A stretch of 64,000 bases of DNA from positions 2,418,001 to 2,482,000 of the forward strand of contig NZ_CP109999.1 in NCBI RefSeq assembly GCF_025947145.1, written 5' to 3'. Origin of the DNA: Flavobacterium sp. N1994. Its GTDB lineage: Bacteria; Bacteroidota; Bacteroidia; Flavobacteriales; Flavobacteriaceae. Below, piece after piece: positions 36,567 to 46,977 of the stretch; the first letter of the stretch is position 1, and every line of letters starts with the position of its first letter. The notes beneath the pieces are model-generated. The model worked only from the letters and a program-made list of their open reading frames with translations, made no database searches and was not told the DNA's origin. Made by a program: the position numbers and the translations under genes.

Positions 36567-37595
36567 ATGCAATCTAAGCCTAACATATTGCTGATTTATA
36601 CTGGTGGAACCATTGGTATGATTAAGGATTTTGAGACGGGCGAATTGAAAGCATTCAACTTTAAAAAACTATTACAAAAGATTCCAGAACTCAAGCATTT
36701 GGATTGTAATATCGAAACGATTTCTTTTAAAAAACCTATAGATTCCTCGAATATAAACCTAGAGAAATGGGTTGAAATTGCTGAAATTATAGAAGAAAGA
36801 TATACTAACTTTGATGGATTTGTAGTGCTTCACGGTTCAGACACGATGTCTTATTCCGCATCAGCATTGAGTTTTATGTTGGAGAATTTAAATAAACCAG
36901 TGGTCTTTACAGGTTCACAATTACCTATTGGAGATTTAAGAACGGATGCCAAAGAAAACTTGATAACCGCCATTCAAATTGCTTCATTGCAACAAAAAGG
37001 GAAGTCGGTAATTCAGGAAGTTTGCTTGTATTTTGAATATAAATTATACCGCGGCAATAGAACTACAAAAATTAATGCAGAACATTTTAAAGCTTTTGCC
37101 TCACCAAATTATCCTGAGTTGGCCGAGTCTGGCGTGCATTTGAATGTCAATAGTACTTTGGTTTTACAAAAACAATCCAATAAAAGATTAGTCGTTCACA
37201 AAGAGATGGACAACAATGTAGTGATAATAAAAATATTTCCGGGCATTAATGAATCTGTCTTATCGTCTATCATTGCTATTCCAAATCTGAAGGGGATTAT
37301 TCTGGAAACTTATGGTTCAGGAAATGCACCTACAGAAGAATGGTTTGTCAATACCTTAAAAAAAGCCATCAAAAAGGGTTTGTATATTATCAATGTTACC
37401 CAATGCTCAGGTGGAAGTGTCAATATGGGACAATACGAAACCAGTTCGCAACTTAAAAAAATTGGAGTAATTTCTGGAAAAGATATCACTACGGAAGCTG
37501 CCATTACTAAGTTGATGTATTTGTTAGGACAAAATGTAGCACCAGCAGTTTTCAAAACGATTTTTGAAACCTCTCTTCGAGGAGAAATGCATTAA
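36567..37595 (+). CDS. ansA: L-asparaginase, type I (cytoplasmic)
   Basis: This 342-residue enzyme hydrolyses asparagine to aspartate and ammonia. The first catalytic Thr is in IYTGGTIGMI (about residues 9-18) and the second is in VLHGSDTMSYSASAL (about 90-104). VFTGSQLPIGDLRTDA and GVISGKDITTEAAITKL follow. The lack of a signal peptide points to the cytoplasmic type I. It lies 1 bp after the acyltransferase and 58 bp before tRNA-Ser. Confidence 0.93.
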   Translation: MQSKPNILLIYTGGTIGMIKDFETGELKAFNFKKLLQKIPELKHLDCNIETISFKKPIDSSNINLEKWVEIAEIIEERYTNFDGFVVLHGSDTMSYSASALSFMLENLNKPVVFTGSQLPIGDLRTDAKENLITAIQIASLQQKGKSVIQEVCLYFEYKLYRGNRTTKINAEHFKAFASPNYPELAESGVHLNVNSTLVLQKQSNKRLVVHKEMDNNVVIIKIFPGINESVLSSIIAIPNLKGIILETYGSGNAPTEEWFVNTLKKAIKKGLYIINVTQCSGGSVNMGQYETSSQLKKIGVISGKDITTEAAITKLMYLLGQNVAPAVFKTIFETSLRGEMH

Positions 37596-37653
37596 CAAAA
37601 TACAGACTAACCTTTTTTTACTGAAAAATTTTGTTGTTCTTTGCAACACAATT

Positions 37654-37740
37654 AGAGAGGTGTCCGAGTGGTTGAAGGAGCAAGCCTGGAAAGTTTGTAT
37701 ATGGGTAACTGTATCGTGGGTTCGAATCCCATCCTCTCTG
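37654..37740 (+). tRNA. tRNA-Ser (anticodon GGA)
   Basis: The 87-nt sequence folds as a class II tRNA. The acceptor AGAGAGG (37654-37660) pairs with CCTCTCT (37733-37739), with discriminator G at 37740. The anticodon stem is CAAGC/GTTTG with loop CTGGAAA and anticodon GGA at 37688-37690, reading UCC and UCU. There is a long variable arm, and the T arm is GTGGG-TTCGAAT-CCCAT. The long variable arm and the discriminator G are serine hallmarks. CCA is not encoded. A barrel gene starts only 23 bp downstream. Confidence 0.96.
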
Positions 37741-37763
37741 CTTTTCTTTCTAAAAATAGTTTT

Positions 37764-38456
37764 ATGCGAATAGGTCTTTTCATCATAATTTTTTTTAGTT
37801 CTATTCCCACTTTTGCTCAGGAAAAAGAAATTAATTTTGATGCTATCGATTCGTTGTATAGAGAAGATCAATTTTATCTGAACATCACTTATAATGCCCT
37901 TCAAAGACGTCCTTCAGAAATAGCACAGAATAAGCTTTCACCAGGTTTTGCAGGTGGTTTTTTAAGAGACATGCCCATCAATAAATCTAGAACCGTTTCC
38001 ATTGCTGCAGGGTTAGGTTATTCATTGGCCATTTACAGTCAAAATTTAGGAATTTCTAATGTCGATGGAACGAATACATACCAAGCCTTAGATCCCAATG
38101 TTTACTATTCTAAAAACAAAATATCTTTTCATTACATAGATTTACCAATAGAATTCAGATGGCGTAATTCTACTCCAGATAGTCATATTTTTTGGAGGGT
38201 TTATTCAGGATTTAAGTTGAGTTATCTTTTTTATGATGAGTATAAATCGGTATCTTCAAACGCAACGGTTACCCAATCCCATAACAAAGATCTTAATCCA
38301 CTTCAATATGGTGTTTATCTAACTTTTGGTTGGAACACTTGGAATTTTTATTTCTATTATGGATTAAATCCATTGTTTAAATCGTCGGCAAAAATGGATG
38401 GTGAATCCATTAATATGAATACGACTAATTTTGGTTTAATGTTTTACATTTTATAG
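37764..38456 (+). CDS. PorT-family-like outer-membrane beta-barrel protein
   Basis: This 230-residue protein has a signal peptide (MRIGLFIIIFFSSIPTFAQ) and strands typical of an eight-stranded outer-membrane barrel: FLRDMPINKSRTVSIAAGLGYS, then ISFHYIDLPIEFRWRN, then YGVYLTFGWNTWNFYFYYG. The pattern matches the PorT/OMP_b-brl_2 group. Whether it is the true type IX secretion PorT/SprT or another barrel is uncertain. The frame runs back into tRNA-Ser, but the signal peptide fixes the start at ATG 37764. Its last 6 bp overlap the convergent membrane protein gene. Confidence 0.75.
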   Translation: MRIGLFIIIFFSSIPTFAQEKEINFDAIDSLYREDQFYLNITYNALQRRPSEIAQNKLSPGFAGGFLRDMPINKSRTVSIAAGLGYSLAIYSQNLGISNVDGTNTYQALDPNVYYSKNKISFHYIDLPIEFRWRNSTPDSHIFWRVYSGFKLSYLFYDEYKSVSSNATVTQSHNKDLNPLQYGVYLTFGWNTWNFYFYYGLNPLFKSSAKMDGESINMNTTNFGLMFYIL

Positions 38457-39056
38457 CCAAAAAAACAGCAACGTTGTTTGTGGAATAATGCCACACAAAA
38501 ACCCAATTAACAATTCTTTATTTGTATGCGCCTTCATCACCAATCGTGAGGAAGCCACTATGCCATTCATAATCACAAAAAAAGCAACCAAATTAATAGA
38601 GTTGATTTGATTGTGAATACTCAGTCCAATGATAAAAACAGTTAATGAACTAATTCCAATCATGTGAATGCTGGCTTTGACTTTTACATATAACAATAAA
38701 AAAGCAAAAATGGTACTTAGTAATCCAGCCACAAAAAAGAAATATAAGCTTGGAAATCGATCTACAGTAATACTTTTTTCTATTAAAACAGCAAATAAAA
38801 CCATTTGCAATAACAACGGAATTTTTCGGTGCGCTATATCTGAAAGCATTACATTTTCAATTTTTCCAAAGGTTCTTAAAAGATAGAAAAATGCAATCGG
38901 GAGTAAAAAAGTAACAATAATGATTTGCAGAAATAGAATCAGGTATTGTGGTAAAGTGAAATATTTTTCATCAAATAGCACATAGAATATAGTTCCTAAA
39001 AGTGGAATGAAAATAGGATGGAAGAGGTACGAAAAAAAAGGGAGGATTTTTTTCAA
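38451..39056 (-). CDS. Polytopic membrane protein, distantly PAP2-like
   Basis: This 201-residue integral membrane protein has six predicted helices. The C-terminal part (SIHMIGISSLTVFIIG, then SSRLVMKAHTNKELLIGFLCG) recalls the His and SR...H pattern of PAP2 phosphatases, but it lacks the full KxxxxxxRP motif. It may therefore be a divergent or inactive relative. It sits 12 bp after rpoN on the same strand. Its function is not known. Confidence 0.65.
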   Translation of the reverse strand: MKKILPFFSYLFHPIFIPLLGTIFYVLFDEKYFTLPQYLILFLQIIIVTFLLPIAFFYLLRTFGKIENVMLSDIAHRKIPLLLQMVLFAVLIEKSITVDRFPSLYFFFVAGLLSTIFAFLLLYVKVKASIHMIGISSLTVFIIGLSIHNQINSINLVAFFVIMNGIVASSRLVMKAHTNKELLIGFLCGIIPQTTLLFFWL

Positions 39057-39068
39057 AATACTTTGGTT

Positions 39069-40541
39069 TTAAATCTTCTTCCTCATTCTAGCTACAGGGA
39101 TGTCAAACAAATCTCGGTATTTAGCAATGGTTCTTCGGGCAATAGGATATCCCTTTTCTTTAAGAATTTCTGCTAATTGATCATCAGGTAGCGGTTTGTG
39201 TTTGTCTTCTTCTTCAATAATAGTCTTCAGAATTTTTTTAATTTCGAGCGTAGAAACATCTTCACCTTGGTCATTTTTCATAGACTCTGAGAAATACTCT
39301 TTGATTAGTTTTGTGCCATATGGTGTTTCCACATATTTGCTGCTGGCCACACGGGATACTGTAGAAATGTCCATTCCAACCATATCGGCGATGTCTTTCA
39401 AAATCATAGGTTTTAGTTTGGTTTCTTCTCCATCCAAGAAGTATTCTTGCTGAAAATGCATAATGGCATTCATCGTTACATAAAGTGTCTCTTGTCGTTG
39501 AAGGATGGCATCGATAAACCATTTGGCCGAATCTAGTTTTTGTTTGATAAACATCACCGCATCTTTTTGAGAGTTGGATTTGTCTTTAGAGTCCTTATAA
39601 GTTTGAAGCATCTCCTGATAATCTTTGGAAACGTGTAAAGAGGGTGCATTTCTGCTGTTTAAAGTAAGTTCTAATTCCCCATCTACAATTCTAATGATAA
39701 AATCGGGTACAATTTGTTCTATAGAACGACTACTGCTACTATCAAAAGTACCACCTGGCTTTGGATTTAATTTCTCAATTTCTTCGATGGCTTTTTTGAG
39801 TTGCTCCTTCGAAATTTCAAAAGTGAGCATTAGTTTTTCGTAATGCTTTTTGATAAAGGCATCAAATTCGTTTTCAATAATATTGATGGCTAACGCTATA
39901 TATTCTGTTGGGGTTTTATGCCGAAGTTGTAGCAAAAGACATTCATGCAAATTACGCGCACCTACTCCCGGAGGATCTAAGTCGTAAATAATGTGGAGCA
40001 TTTTCTCAACTGCTTTTTCATCCGTATAAATACCTTGAGTAAACGCCATGTCATCAACAATATCTTGAACATCACGACGTAAATAACCATCATCGTCAAT
40101 ACTTCCTACCAAAAATTCGGCAATATTACGTTCTTCCTCAGTTAAAAGAAAGGTGTCTAATTGATTGAGTAAATCTTGATGAAAAGTAGTCTGAGCGGCA
40201 AAAGGTATTTCTCTGTCATCGTCATCATCACTGTAATTATTAGCTTGAAGTTTGTATTCAGGCGTTTCGTCATTACTCAAATACTCATCGATGTTGATTT
40301 CATCGGTTTCGATATTATCGCTTCCAACAAGATCATCATACTCTTCGTTGTTGTCAAATTCATCTTTTTCGTAAAGTTCTTGTTCTTCATCTCTACCACT
40401 TTCCAAGGCCGGGTTTTCAACCAACTCCTCTTTCAATCGTTGCTCAAATGCCTGCGTAGGCATTTGTATCATTTTCATCAACTGAATTTGTTGAGGCGAT
40501 AGCTTTTGTGATAATTTAAGATTTAGAAACTGCTTTAACAT
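39069..40541 (-). CDS. rpoN: RNA polymerase sigma-54 factor
   Basis: RpoN directs polymerase to -24/-12 promoters that need AAA+ activators. The 490-residue protein has the Gln/Leu-rich region I (LSQKLSPQQIQLMKMIQMPTQAFEQRL), shown here by LSPQQIQLMKMIQMP. A very acidic region II follows (about residues 45-105), then the core-binding domain (VGARNLHECLLLQL). The C-terminal HTH and the RpoN box ARRTIAKYRDLF sit close to the end. No activator or matching promoter is in the window. It is 75 bp after asnS and probably co-transcribed. Confidence 0.96.
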   Translation of the reverse strand: MLKQFLNLKLSQKLSPQQIQLMKMIQMPTQAFEQRLKEELVENPALESGRDEEQELYEKDEFDNNEEYDDLVGSDNIETDEINIDEYLSNDETPEYKLQANNYSDDDDDREIPFAAQTTFHQDLLNQLDTFLLTEEERNIAEFLVGSIDDDGYLRRDVQDIVDDMAFTQGIYTDEKAVEKMLHIIYDLDPPGVGARNLHECLLLQLRHKTPTEYIALAINIIENEFDAFIKKHYEKLMLTFEISKEQLKKAIEEIEKLNPKPGGTFDSSSSRSIEQIVPDFIIRIVDGELELTLNSRNAPSLHVSKDYQEMLQTYKDSKDKSNSQKDAVMFIKQKLDSAKWFIDAILQRQETLYVTMNAIMHFQQEYFLDGEETKLKPMILKDIADMVGMDISTVSRVASSKYVETPYGTKLIKEYFSESMKNDQGEDVSTLEIKKILKTIIEEEDKHKPLPDDQLAEILKEKGYPIARRTIAKYRDLFDIPVARMRKKI

Positions 40542-40580
40542 TGTTGTTGGTTGTAAGTTGTCGGTTGTCGGTTTCTGAAT
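40540..40580. repeat. Short GGTTGTC-type repeats in the rpoN-asnS spacer
   Basis: The first part of the 75-bp spacer consists of GTTGTTGGTTGTAAGTTGTC followed by GGTTGTCGG, that is, degenerate 7-8 bp repeats of a GGTTGTC word. No promoter box is seen here. Confidence 0.6.
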
Positions 40581-40616
40581 TTATTTTAACAGATAACTTA
40601 AAACAGAATACAGTTA

Positions 40617-42050
40617 TTAAAACTCTGCGTTTTGTGGTGTTCTTGGGAAAGGAATCACATCGCGAATGTTTGTCATTCCCGTTACGAAAAGCACCAATCT
40701 TTCAAATCCTAATCCAAAACCAGAATGCACAGCTGAACCAAATCGACGGGTGTCTAAATACCACCAAAGTTCTTCTTCGTCAATGCCAAGCACTTTCATT
40801 TTTTCAACTAGAACCTCGTAACGCTCTTCTCTTTGTGAACCTCCAACAATTTCTCCGATACCAGGAAATAAAATATCCATCGCACGAACGGTTTTTCCAT
40901 CTTCGTTCAAACGCATGTAAAAGGCTTTAATATTCGCTGGATAATCAAACAAAATCACAGGACATTTAAAGTGTTTTTCCACTAAATATCTTTCATGCTC
41001 ACTTTGTAAATCAGCGCCCCATTCGTTAATGATGTATTGGAATTTCTTCTTTTTATTTGGAGTCGAATCTCTTAAAATGTCAATAGCTTCAGTATAGGAA
41101 ACACGTTTGAAATTGTTTTCTAAAACGAAATTTAATTTTTCCAACAATCCCATTTCACTTCTCTCAGCTTGAGGTTTTTGTTTTTCTTCTTCTTGCAAAC
41201 GACTTTCTAAAAACTTCAAATCGTCTTGGCATTTGTCCATCGTATATTTAATTACGTATTGGATAAAATCTTCTGCCAAATCCATATTGTCGTTCAAATC
41301 ATTGAAAGCTACTTCTGGCTCAATCATCCAAAATTCAGCTAAGTGACGAGAGGTGTTTGAGTTTTCTGCACGAAAAGTGGGTCCAAAAGTATAAATCTGA
41401 CCCAATGCCATGGCAAACGTTTCGCCTTCTAATTGACCAGAAACGGTTAGGTTGGTATGTTTTCCGAAGAAATCTTTTTTGTAATCGATGTTGCCTTCTT
41501 CGTTTTTTGGCAAATTATCTAAAGGCAAGGATGTTACTTGGAACATTTCTCCAGCACCTTCGGCATCAGCACCAGTGATTACAGGCGTATTTACATATAC
41601 AAATCCTTTTTCTTGAAAATATTGATGCACCGCAAAAGCCAATACCGAACGCACTCTCATGATAGCTCCAAATGCATTGGTTCTAACTCTTAAATGGGCG
41701 TTTTCACGTAAAAATTCAAGCGAATGTTTCTTAGGTTGCATTGGAAATTTCTCGGCATCAGAATCTCCTAAAATCTCTAGTTTTGAAACCTGAATTTCAT
41801 ATTTCTGACCAGCTCCTTTGCTTTCTACTAAATTTCCTGTAAGCGAAAGTGCTGCGCCAGTAGTAATTCTTTTTAAAGTCTCTTCAGGAGTGTTTTCAAA
41901 ATCGACAACACATTGAATATTGTTAATAGTCGAACCATCGTTCAACGCAATAAATTGATTGTTTCTAAAAGTTCTTACCCAACCTTTTACAGTTACTTCA
42001 TAGTTTGATTTCTCGCTGCTTAGTAAGTCTTTTACTCTTGAATGTTTCAT
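40617..42050 (-). CDS. asnS: Asparaginyl-tRNA synthetase
   Basis: AsnS charges tRNA-Asn. The 477-residue protein has an N-terminal OB domain ([21 protein letters not shown]) and the class II core with [20 protein letters not shown] (motif 2). Motif 3 is [16 protein letters not shown] near the C-terminus, followed by the typical [17 protein letters not shown] end, shown here by [11 protein letters not shown]. Presence of AsnS means asparagine can be charged directly. Confidence 0.97.
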   Translation of the reverse strand: MKHSRVKDLLSSEKSNYEVTVKGWVRTFRNNQFIALNDGSTINNIQCVVDFENTPEETLKRITTGAALSLTGNLVESKGAGQKYEIQVSKLEILGDSDAEKFPMQPKKHSLEFLRENAHLRVRTNAFGAIMRVRSVLAFAVHQYFQEKGFVYVNTPVITGADAEGAGEMFQVTSLPLDNLPKNEEGNIDYKKDFFGKHTNLTVSGQLEGETFAMALGQIYTFGPTFRAENSNTSRHLAEFWMIEPEVAFNDLNDNMDLAEDFIQYVIKYTMDKCQDDLKFLESRLQEEEKQKPQAERSEMGLLEKLNFVLENNFKRVSYTEAIDILRDSTPNKKKKFQYIINEWGADLQSEHERYLVEKHFKCPVILFDYPANIKAFYMRLNEDGKTVRAMDILFPGIGEIVGGSQREERYEVLVEKMKVLGIDEEELWWYLDTRRFGSAVHSGFGLGFERLVLFVTGMTNIRDVIPFPRTPQNAEF

Positions 42051-42070
42051 TTTTAATTCTTTTTCTGATG

Positions 42071-42078
42071 CAAATATA
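42071..42078 (-). promoter_or_regulatory. -7 box upstream of asnS
   Basis: TATATTTG on the minus strand matches TAnnTTTG and lies 20 bp before the asnS ATG, in the 41-bp gap after the exporter gene. The -33 element is not clear. Confidence 0.55.
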
Positions 42079-42091
42079 ATTGAAAATAGCC

Positions 42092-44521
42092 TTATTTTTC
42101 GCTGTCTTCTTCTCCGTGTTCTTCGTTGTTATCTCTATAGATATTAATGCTCGGTTCTTCTAGCAATTCTTCGAGTAATTCTTTTTTGCTCCCCCATCTT
42201 TCAGTGGTTAAAACCAATGCCGGAAGCACTACCAAATTGGCAAACATAGCAAAAGTCAGAGTAACCGAAATTAATCCTCCCAAAGCAATCGTTCCGCCAA
42301 AACTTGATAAAGTAAAAATAGCAAAACCAAAAATCAACACCACCGATGTATAAAAAGTACTAACGCCAGTTTCATGTAAGGCACTAATAACCGCTTTCTT
42401 GATTTTTCCTCCATTCTGAATTAAGTCATGTCGGTACTTCGCCATAAACTGAATAGCATTATCGACTGAGATTCCAAAAGCTATACTAAACACTAAAATG
42501 GTGGAAGGTTTCAGGGGAATTCCGAAATAACCCATTAAACCAGAAGTGATACAAAGCGGTAGAATATTGGTTACCACCGAAGCAAAAATCATTTTCCAGG
42601 AACGGAACATATAAGCCATCAATCCAGCAATTAGTAAAATGGCAAAGATTAACGATTCGATAAGATTGGTAACCAAGTAAGATGTTCCTTTTTGGAAGAC
42701 CAACGCCTTTCCTGTTAACGTAACTTCATAGCGGTCGCTAGGGAAAATTTTATCAATTTTGGCATGCAATTTCTTTTCGATTTTAGCCATCTCTTCAGTG
42801 CCAATGTCTTTCATGAACGTAGTAATTCGAGCATATTGACCAGTCGAATCCACATAGCTTTTCATCAAATTGTCTTTTGAACCTTTGGTAGCATTTTTGG
42901 CATACGACAAAATAAAAGCTTGCTCTTGGGAATTGGGTAAATCGTAATATTCGGGATTGCCATTATAGAAAGCTTGCTTCGAATACTTTACTAAATTTAC
43001 TATCGAAACTGGTTTTGATAATTCAGGAATGCTATCAATGGTGGTTTGTAATTCATCCATTTTTCGCAAAGTGGAGGATTTCATTACTCCTTTTTTGCGT
43101 TTGGTATTGATCATAATTTCCAAAGGCATCACTCCGTTAAATTCTTTTTCAAAGAAAACAATGTCTTTAAAGAACGAGGCACTTTTTGGCATTTCTCCAA
43201 TTAAACTTCCAGAAACTTTCATTTGAGAAACCCCTATGACACTAAAAATCAAAAGCAAACCGTAAATACTGTAAATCAAATTGCGTTTGTTTTTTACCAA
43301 ATTCTCAACCAAATTTAAAATGGAAGACAAGTAGTTTTTGCTTAAATGATTCAAGTGCTTTTCTTTGGGCAATGGCATAAAACTATACACTATCGGCACC
43401 ACCATCAAAGTCAAAAGATAGACCGTAATTACATTGATAGAAGTGACCAAACCAAACTCATACAACAAATCATTGCCAGTAATCATGAAAGTAGCAAAAC
43501 CAATGGCTGTGGTCAAATTAGTCATCAAGGTTGACACCCCAATTTTTGAAATTACTCGTTGTAAAGCTTTCGCCTGATTGCGATGGGTCTTGATTTCCTG
43601 TTGGTATTTATTGATAAGGAAAATACAATTTGTAATACCAATTACGATAATTAGAGGTGGAATAATAGCCGTTAAAATGGTGATTTTGTAATGGAACAAT
43701 CCGAGTGTTCCAAAAGACCACATTACTCCAACTATCAATATACAAATGGAAATAAAAGTTGCTCTATGGGAACGGAAAAATAAAAAGAAAATTAAGGAAG
43801 TGATGAATAAGGCTGCACCAATAAAGAGCCCAATTTCCCCTTTCATGTTTTCGGTATTGATAGTTCGGATATAGGGCATGCCCGAAACTTTCAAATCAAT
43901 TCCAGTCTTCTTTTCAAATTTGGCTACTTCAGGAACCAACACATTTAGAATGAATTTTTTCCGAATAGGAGAGTTAACTACCTTTTTGTTGATATAAATA
44001 GCAGAGCGAATACTTCCCGATTTTTTATTGAAAAGCAACCCTTCGTAAAAGGGTAAATCATGAAAAAGTTGTCTTTTGATTTCAGCTAAATAAGTAGGGT
44101 CTAGCGTTCTTTTTTGATTAACTAGCGGGACTAATTCAAATTTTTCTAAGGTGTCGTTTTTTTGTAATTTTTTTAAATCATTCAATGACACTACCAATTC
44201 AACCTCCTTGTGAGATTTCAAATTAGTCATCAATTCATTCCAAGCTTGATAGGCCTTTGGTGTAAAAAAACGATTGTCTTTAATTCCAATAACGACTAAG
44301 TTCCCTTCTTCACCAAAAATATTGAGGAATTGAGTATAATCTTTATTGGCTTTATGGTTTTTTGGAAGTAGATTGGCTTCTTTATAAGTCATGCCAACAT
44401 TTTTCCATTGCATGGCTAAGAAAATAGTTAATAGAAAAATACCAATGCTAATGGCAATTCTATTTCTCAGAATTATGCCTGCAATAAATTCCCAAAATCC
44501 TACTTTAATTTTCTTTTTCAT
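42092..44521 (-). CDS. MMPL/RND-superfamily exporter
   Basis: This 809-residue membrane protein has the RND/MMPL layout: a helix near residue 20, a large periplasmic loop, and a block of five to six helices (about 215-405). A second loop and a second block (about 620-785) follow. Each half carries a family motif: [31 protein letters not shown] (in part) and [19 protein letters not shown], with a membrane Asp. Relatives export lipids, hopanoids or siderophores; the cargo here is not known. The C-terminal tail is acidic ([10 protein letters not shown]). Confidence 0.88.
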   Translation of the reverse strand: MKKKIKVGFWEFIAGIILRNRIAISIGIFLLTIFLAMQWKNVGMTYKEANLLPKNHKANKDYTQFLNIFGEEGNLVVIGIKDNRFFTPKAYQAWNELMTNLKSHKEVELVVSLNDLKKLQKNDTLEKFELVPLVNQKRTLDPTYLAEIKRQLFHDLPFYEGLLFNKKSGSIRSAIYINKKVVNSPIRKKFILNVLVPEVAKFEKKTGIDLKVSGMPYIRTINTENMKGEIGLFIGAALFITSLIFFLFFRSHRATFISICILIVGVMWSFGTLGLFHYKITILTAIIPPLIIVIGITNCIFLINKYQQEIKTHRNQAKALQRVISKIGVSTLMTNLTTAIGFATFMITGNDLLYEFGLVTSINVITVYLLTLMVVPIVYSFMPLPKEKHLNHLSKNYLSSILNLVENLVKNKRNLIYSIYGLLLIFSVIGVSQMKVSGSLIGEMPKSASFFKDIVFFEKEFNGVMPLEIMINTKRKKGVMKSSTLRKMDELQTTIDSIPELSKPVSIVNLVKYSKQAFYNGNPEYYDLPNSQEQAFILSYAKNATKGSKDNLMKSYVDSTGQYARITTFMKDIGTEEMAKIEKKLHAKIDKIFPSDRYEVTLTGKALVFQKGTSYLVTNLIESLIFAILLIAGLMAYMFRSWKMIFASVVTNILPLCITSGLMGYFGIPLKPSTILVFSIAFGISVDNAIQFMAKYRHDLIQNGGKIKKAVISALHETGVSTFYTSVVLIFGFAIFTLSSFGGTIALGGLISVTLTFAMFANLVVLPALVLTTERWGSKKELLEELLEEPSINIYRDNNEEHGEEDSEK

Positions 44522-44540
44522 TTTACGATAAAAACGGTTG

Positions 44541-44548
44541 CAAAGGTA
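44541..44548 (-). promoter_or_regulatory. -7 box upstream of the MMPL exporter gene
   Basis: TACCTTTG on the minus strand matches TAnnTTTG 20 bp before the ATG. No -33 TTG is evident at the usual distance. Confidence 0.5.
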
Positions 44549-44706
44549 ATTAAAACGCGTAAAATAGGATAGTCTTTTGCAAAAGATTTGCTTAATTTAT
44601 GGCAGATTTACGGATGAAGTTAAATAATCATTAATAGCATAAAAAAAAATAAAAAAATACATTGCTTTTTAGCATCTTTGTAAACAGAAGCAACAACAAC
44701 TTTTGG

Positions 44707-46977
44707 ATGAGAAATATAAAAAACTCTTTATTTTATATCATTGTTACCGGTGGGTTCACCTACTTAATGTATAGAATTGTTGAACAAGGAAAACTTTTAG
44801 AAGTAGGTAGAAAAATCATTTCTCCATCATCTACAGATAGCCAATGGGTTCAGTTTCTATCTTCTTTATTTCATAATTTACAACATCCGCTAGCTTTATT
44901 GCTTTTCCAAATCATTACCATTGTCCTCGTGGCTAGAGTTTTTGGATGGATTTTCAGAAAGATTGGACAGCCTTCAGTCATTGGTGAAATCATCGCTGGA
45001 ATTGTTCTTGGTCCCTCTCTTTTTGGATTATATTTTCCCGATATGAAGGATGCTTTATTTCCAGTTGAATCTCTTGGAAATCTTCAGTTATTGAGCCAAA
45101 TAGGATTAATACTTTTCATGTTTGTTATCGGAATGGAATTGGACTTAAAAGTCTTAAAAAACAAAGCCAATGAAGCCGTAGTAATTAGTCATGCGAGTAT
45201 TGTTATCCCGTTTGCTTTAGGTATCGGATTGTCGTATTACATCTATCATCAATTTGCGCCATCAGGCGTTGAGTTTCTTTCATTCAGTTTGTTCATGGGA
45301 ATTGCTATGAGTATCACTGCATTTCCGGTTTTAGCCCGAATTGTGCAGGAACGAGGCATTCATAAAACAAGATTAGGGACTATCGTTATTACATGTGCCG
45401 CTGCCGATGATATTACTGCATGGTGCATCTTAGCAGTCGTAATTGCAATTGTCAAAGCGGGAAGTTTTGTGAGTTCTTTGTATGTTATTGGATTGGCTCT
45501 TGTCTATGTTTTGACTATGCTTTTTGTGGTAAAACCTTTTTTGAAACGTGTCGGAGATTTGTATGCAAAAAAGGAAAATATCAAAAAATCCGTTGTCGCA
45601 ATTTTTCTTTTAACCTTAATTGTTTCTGCTTATGTAAGCGAAATCATTGGTATTCACGCTTTATTTGGTGCCTTTTTGATGGGAGCCATTATGCCTGATA
45701 TCGCTAAATTCAGAAATGTTTTTATTGAAAAAGTAGAAGATGTATCAGTCATTTTATTGCTGCCGTTATTCTTTGTATTCACAGGATTACGAACCGAGAT
45801 TGGATTAATTAATGATATCTATTTATGGAAAGTTACGGGCTGTATCATTGCAGTAGCTGTGGCCGGAAAATTCTTCGGAAGTGCATTAGCGGCAAAGTTT
45901 GTCGGACAAACCTGGAGGGATAGTTTGACCATCGGCGCTTTAATGAATACTCGAGGGTTAATGGAATTAGTGGTGTTAAATATTGGATACGAATTAGGAG
46001 TGCTTTCCCCAAAAGTATTTACCATGATGGTTATTATGGCATTGGTTACCACATTTATGACTGGGCCAGCATTAGATATAATCAATTTTATTTTTAAAAC
46101 TAAAGATGTTATTATTCCTTCTGAAGTTAAAAAGAATTCCGATTTTAATATCCTGATTTCGTTTGGGAACAATGAAAAAGGGAAATCATTATTGCGTTTG
46201 GCCAACAGTCTTACCAAAAAACAATCTGATACAGCTAATGTTACGGCCATGCATTTAACCATGAGTGACGAAATGCACGCCTACAATTTAGAAGAATATG
46301 AAGCAGCTACTTTCAAACCTATTATAGAGGAATCTCAAAACCTTAATCAAGAAATTACAACGATTTTCAAAGCAACTGGGGATATAGAAACCGACATTGC
46401 TGATATTGCAAGAGAAGGGAAATACGATTTACTATTGGTCGGTTTAGGGAAATCCATTTTTGAAGGAACCATTTTAGGGAAAGTACTTGGATTTACTTCA
46501 AGAATTATTAACCCAGATAGATTATTGGATAAGTTCAAAGGGAAAGAAGGATTGTTTGAAAACTCACCTTTTGATGATAGAACTCGTTTGATAATTTCAA
46601 AAACCAAAACACCACTAGGAATCTTAATTGACAAAGATTTGCAAAAAATTGAAAAAGTCTTTCTGGGTATTTTTAGTGTTGGTGATGTATTCTTAATTGA
46701 CTATGCTCAAAAATTGATTTACAATAATGGTTCTCACATTACCATTTTAGATAATAATGAACATACTAAAAACAATTTTATTGTTGAAAATTCATTAGCT
46801 GCCTTAGAACAAAGCTATCCTAATAACATTGAAGTTTCTGTCACAGATAAACTCAACAAACCGTTTTTACAACAGCAAGATTTGATGGTTTTTAGTTTAG
46901 AAACTTGGAAAAAGTTAGTAGATGATGAGGTGTCTTGGCTGACTGATATTCCTTCTGTGCTTATTGTTAAGCCGTAA
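44707..46977 (+). CDS. CPA2-family cation/proton antiporter with C-terminal USP-like domain
   Basis: This 756-residue protein has about 12-13 helices in residues 1-460. The CPA2 signatures are PSVIGEIIAGIVLGPSLFG and the ion-binding TCAAADDITAWC. Its soluble C-terminus (about 485-756) starts with FNILISFGNNEKGKSLLRLA and resembles a universal stress protein-like regulatory domain. Homologues exchange Na+ or K+ for protons. I chose ATG 44707; a TTG 45 bp earlier is less likely. Its stop directly abuts the stop of the convergent DUF5686 gene. Confidence 0.9.
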   Translation: MRNIKNSLFYIIVTGGFTYLMYRIVEQGKLLEVGRKIISPSSTDSQWVQFLSSLFHNLQHPLALLLFQIITIVLVARVFGWIFRKIGQPSVIGEIIAGIVLGPSLFGLYFPDMKDALFPVESLGNLQLLSQIGLILFMFVIGMELDLKVLKNKANEAVVISHASIVIPFALGIGLSYYIYHQFAPSGVEFLSFSLFMGIAMSITAFPVLARIVQERGIHKTRLGTIVITCAAADDITAWCILAVVIAIVKAGSFVSSLYVIGLALVYVLTMLFVVKPFLKRVGDLYAKKENIKKSVVAIFLLTLIVSAYVSEIIGIHALFGAFLMGAIMPDIAKFRNVFIEKVEDVSVILLLPLFFVFTGLRTEIGLINDIYLWKVTGCIIAVAVAGKFFGSALAAKFVGQTWRDSLTIGALMNTRGLMELVVLNIGYELGVLSPKVFTMMVIMALVTTFMTGPALDIINFIFKTKDVIIPSEVKKNSDFNILISFGNNEKGKSLLRLANSLTKKQSDTANVTAMHLTMSDEMHAYNLEEYEAATFKPIIEESQNLNQEITTIFKATGDIETDIADIAREGKYDLLLVGLGKSIFEGTILGKVLGFTSRIINPDRLLDKFKGKEGLFENSPFDDRTRLIISKTKTPLGILIDKDLQKIEKVFLGIFSVGDVFLIDYAQKLIYNNGSHITILDNNEHTKNNFIVENSLAALEQSYPNNIEVSVTDKLNKPFLQQQDLMVFSLETWKKLVDDEVSWLTDIPSVLIVKP

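Noticed and set aside
37668..37763. Longer N-terminus for the PorT-like gene
   Set aside because: The extension reads through tRNA-Ser. The signal peptide begins at ATG 37764.
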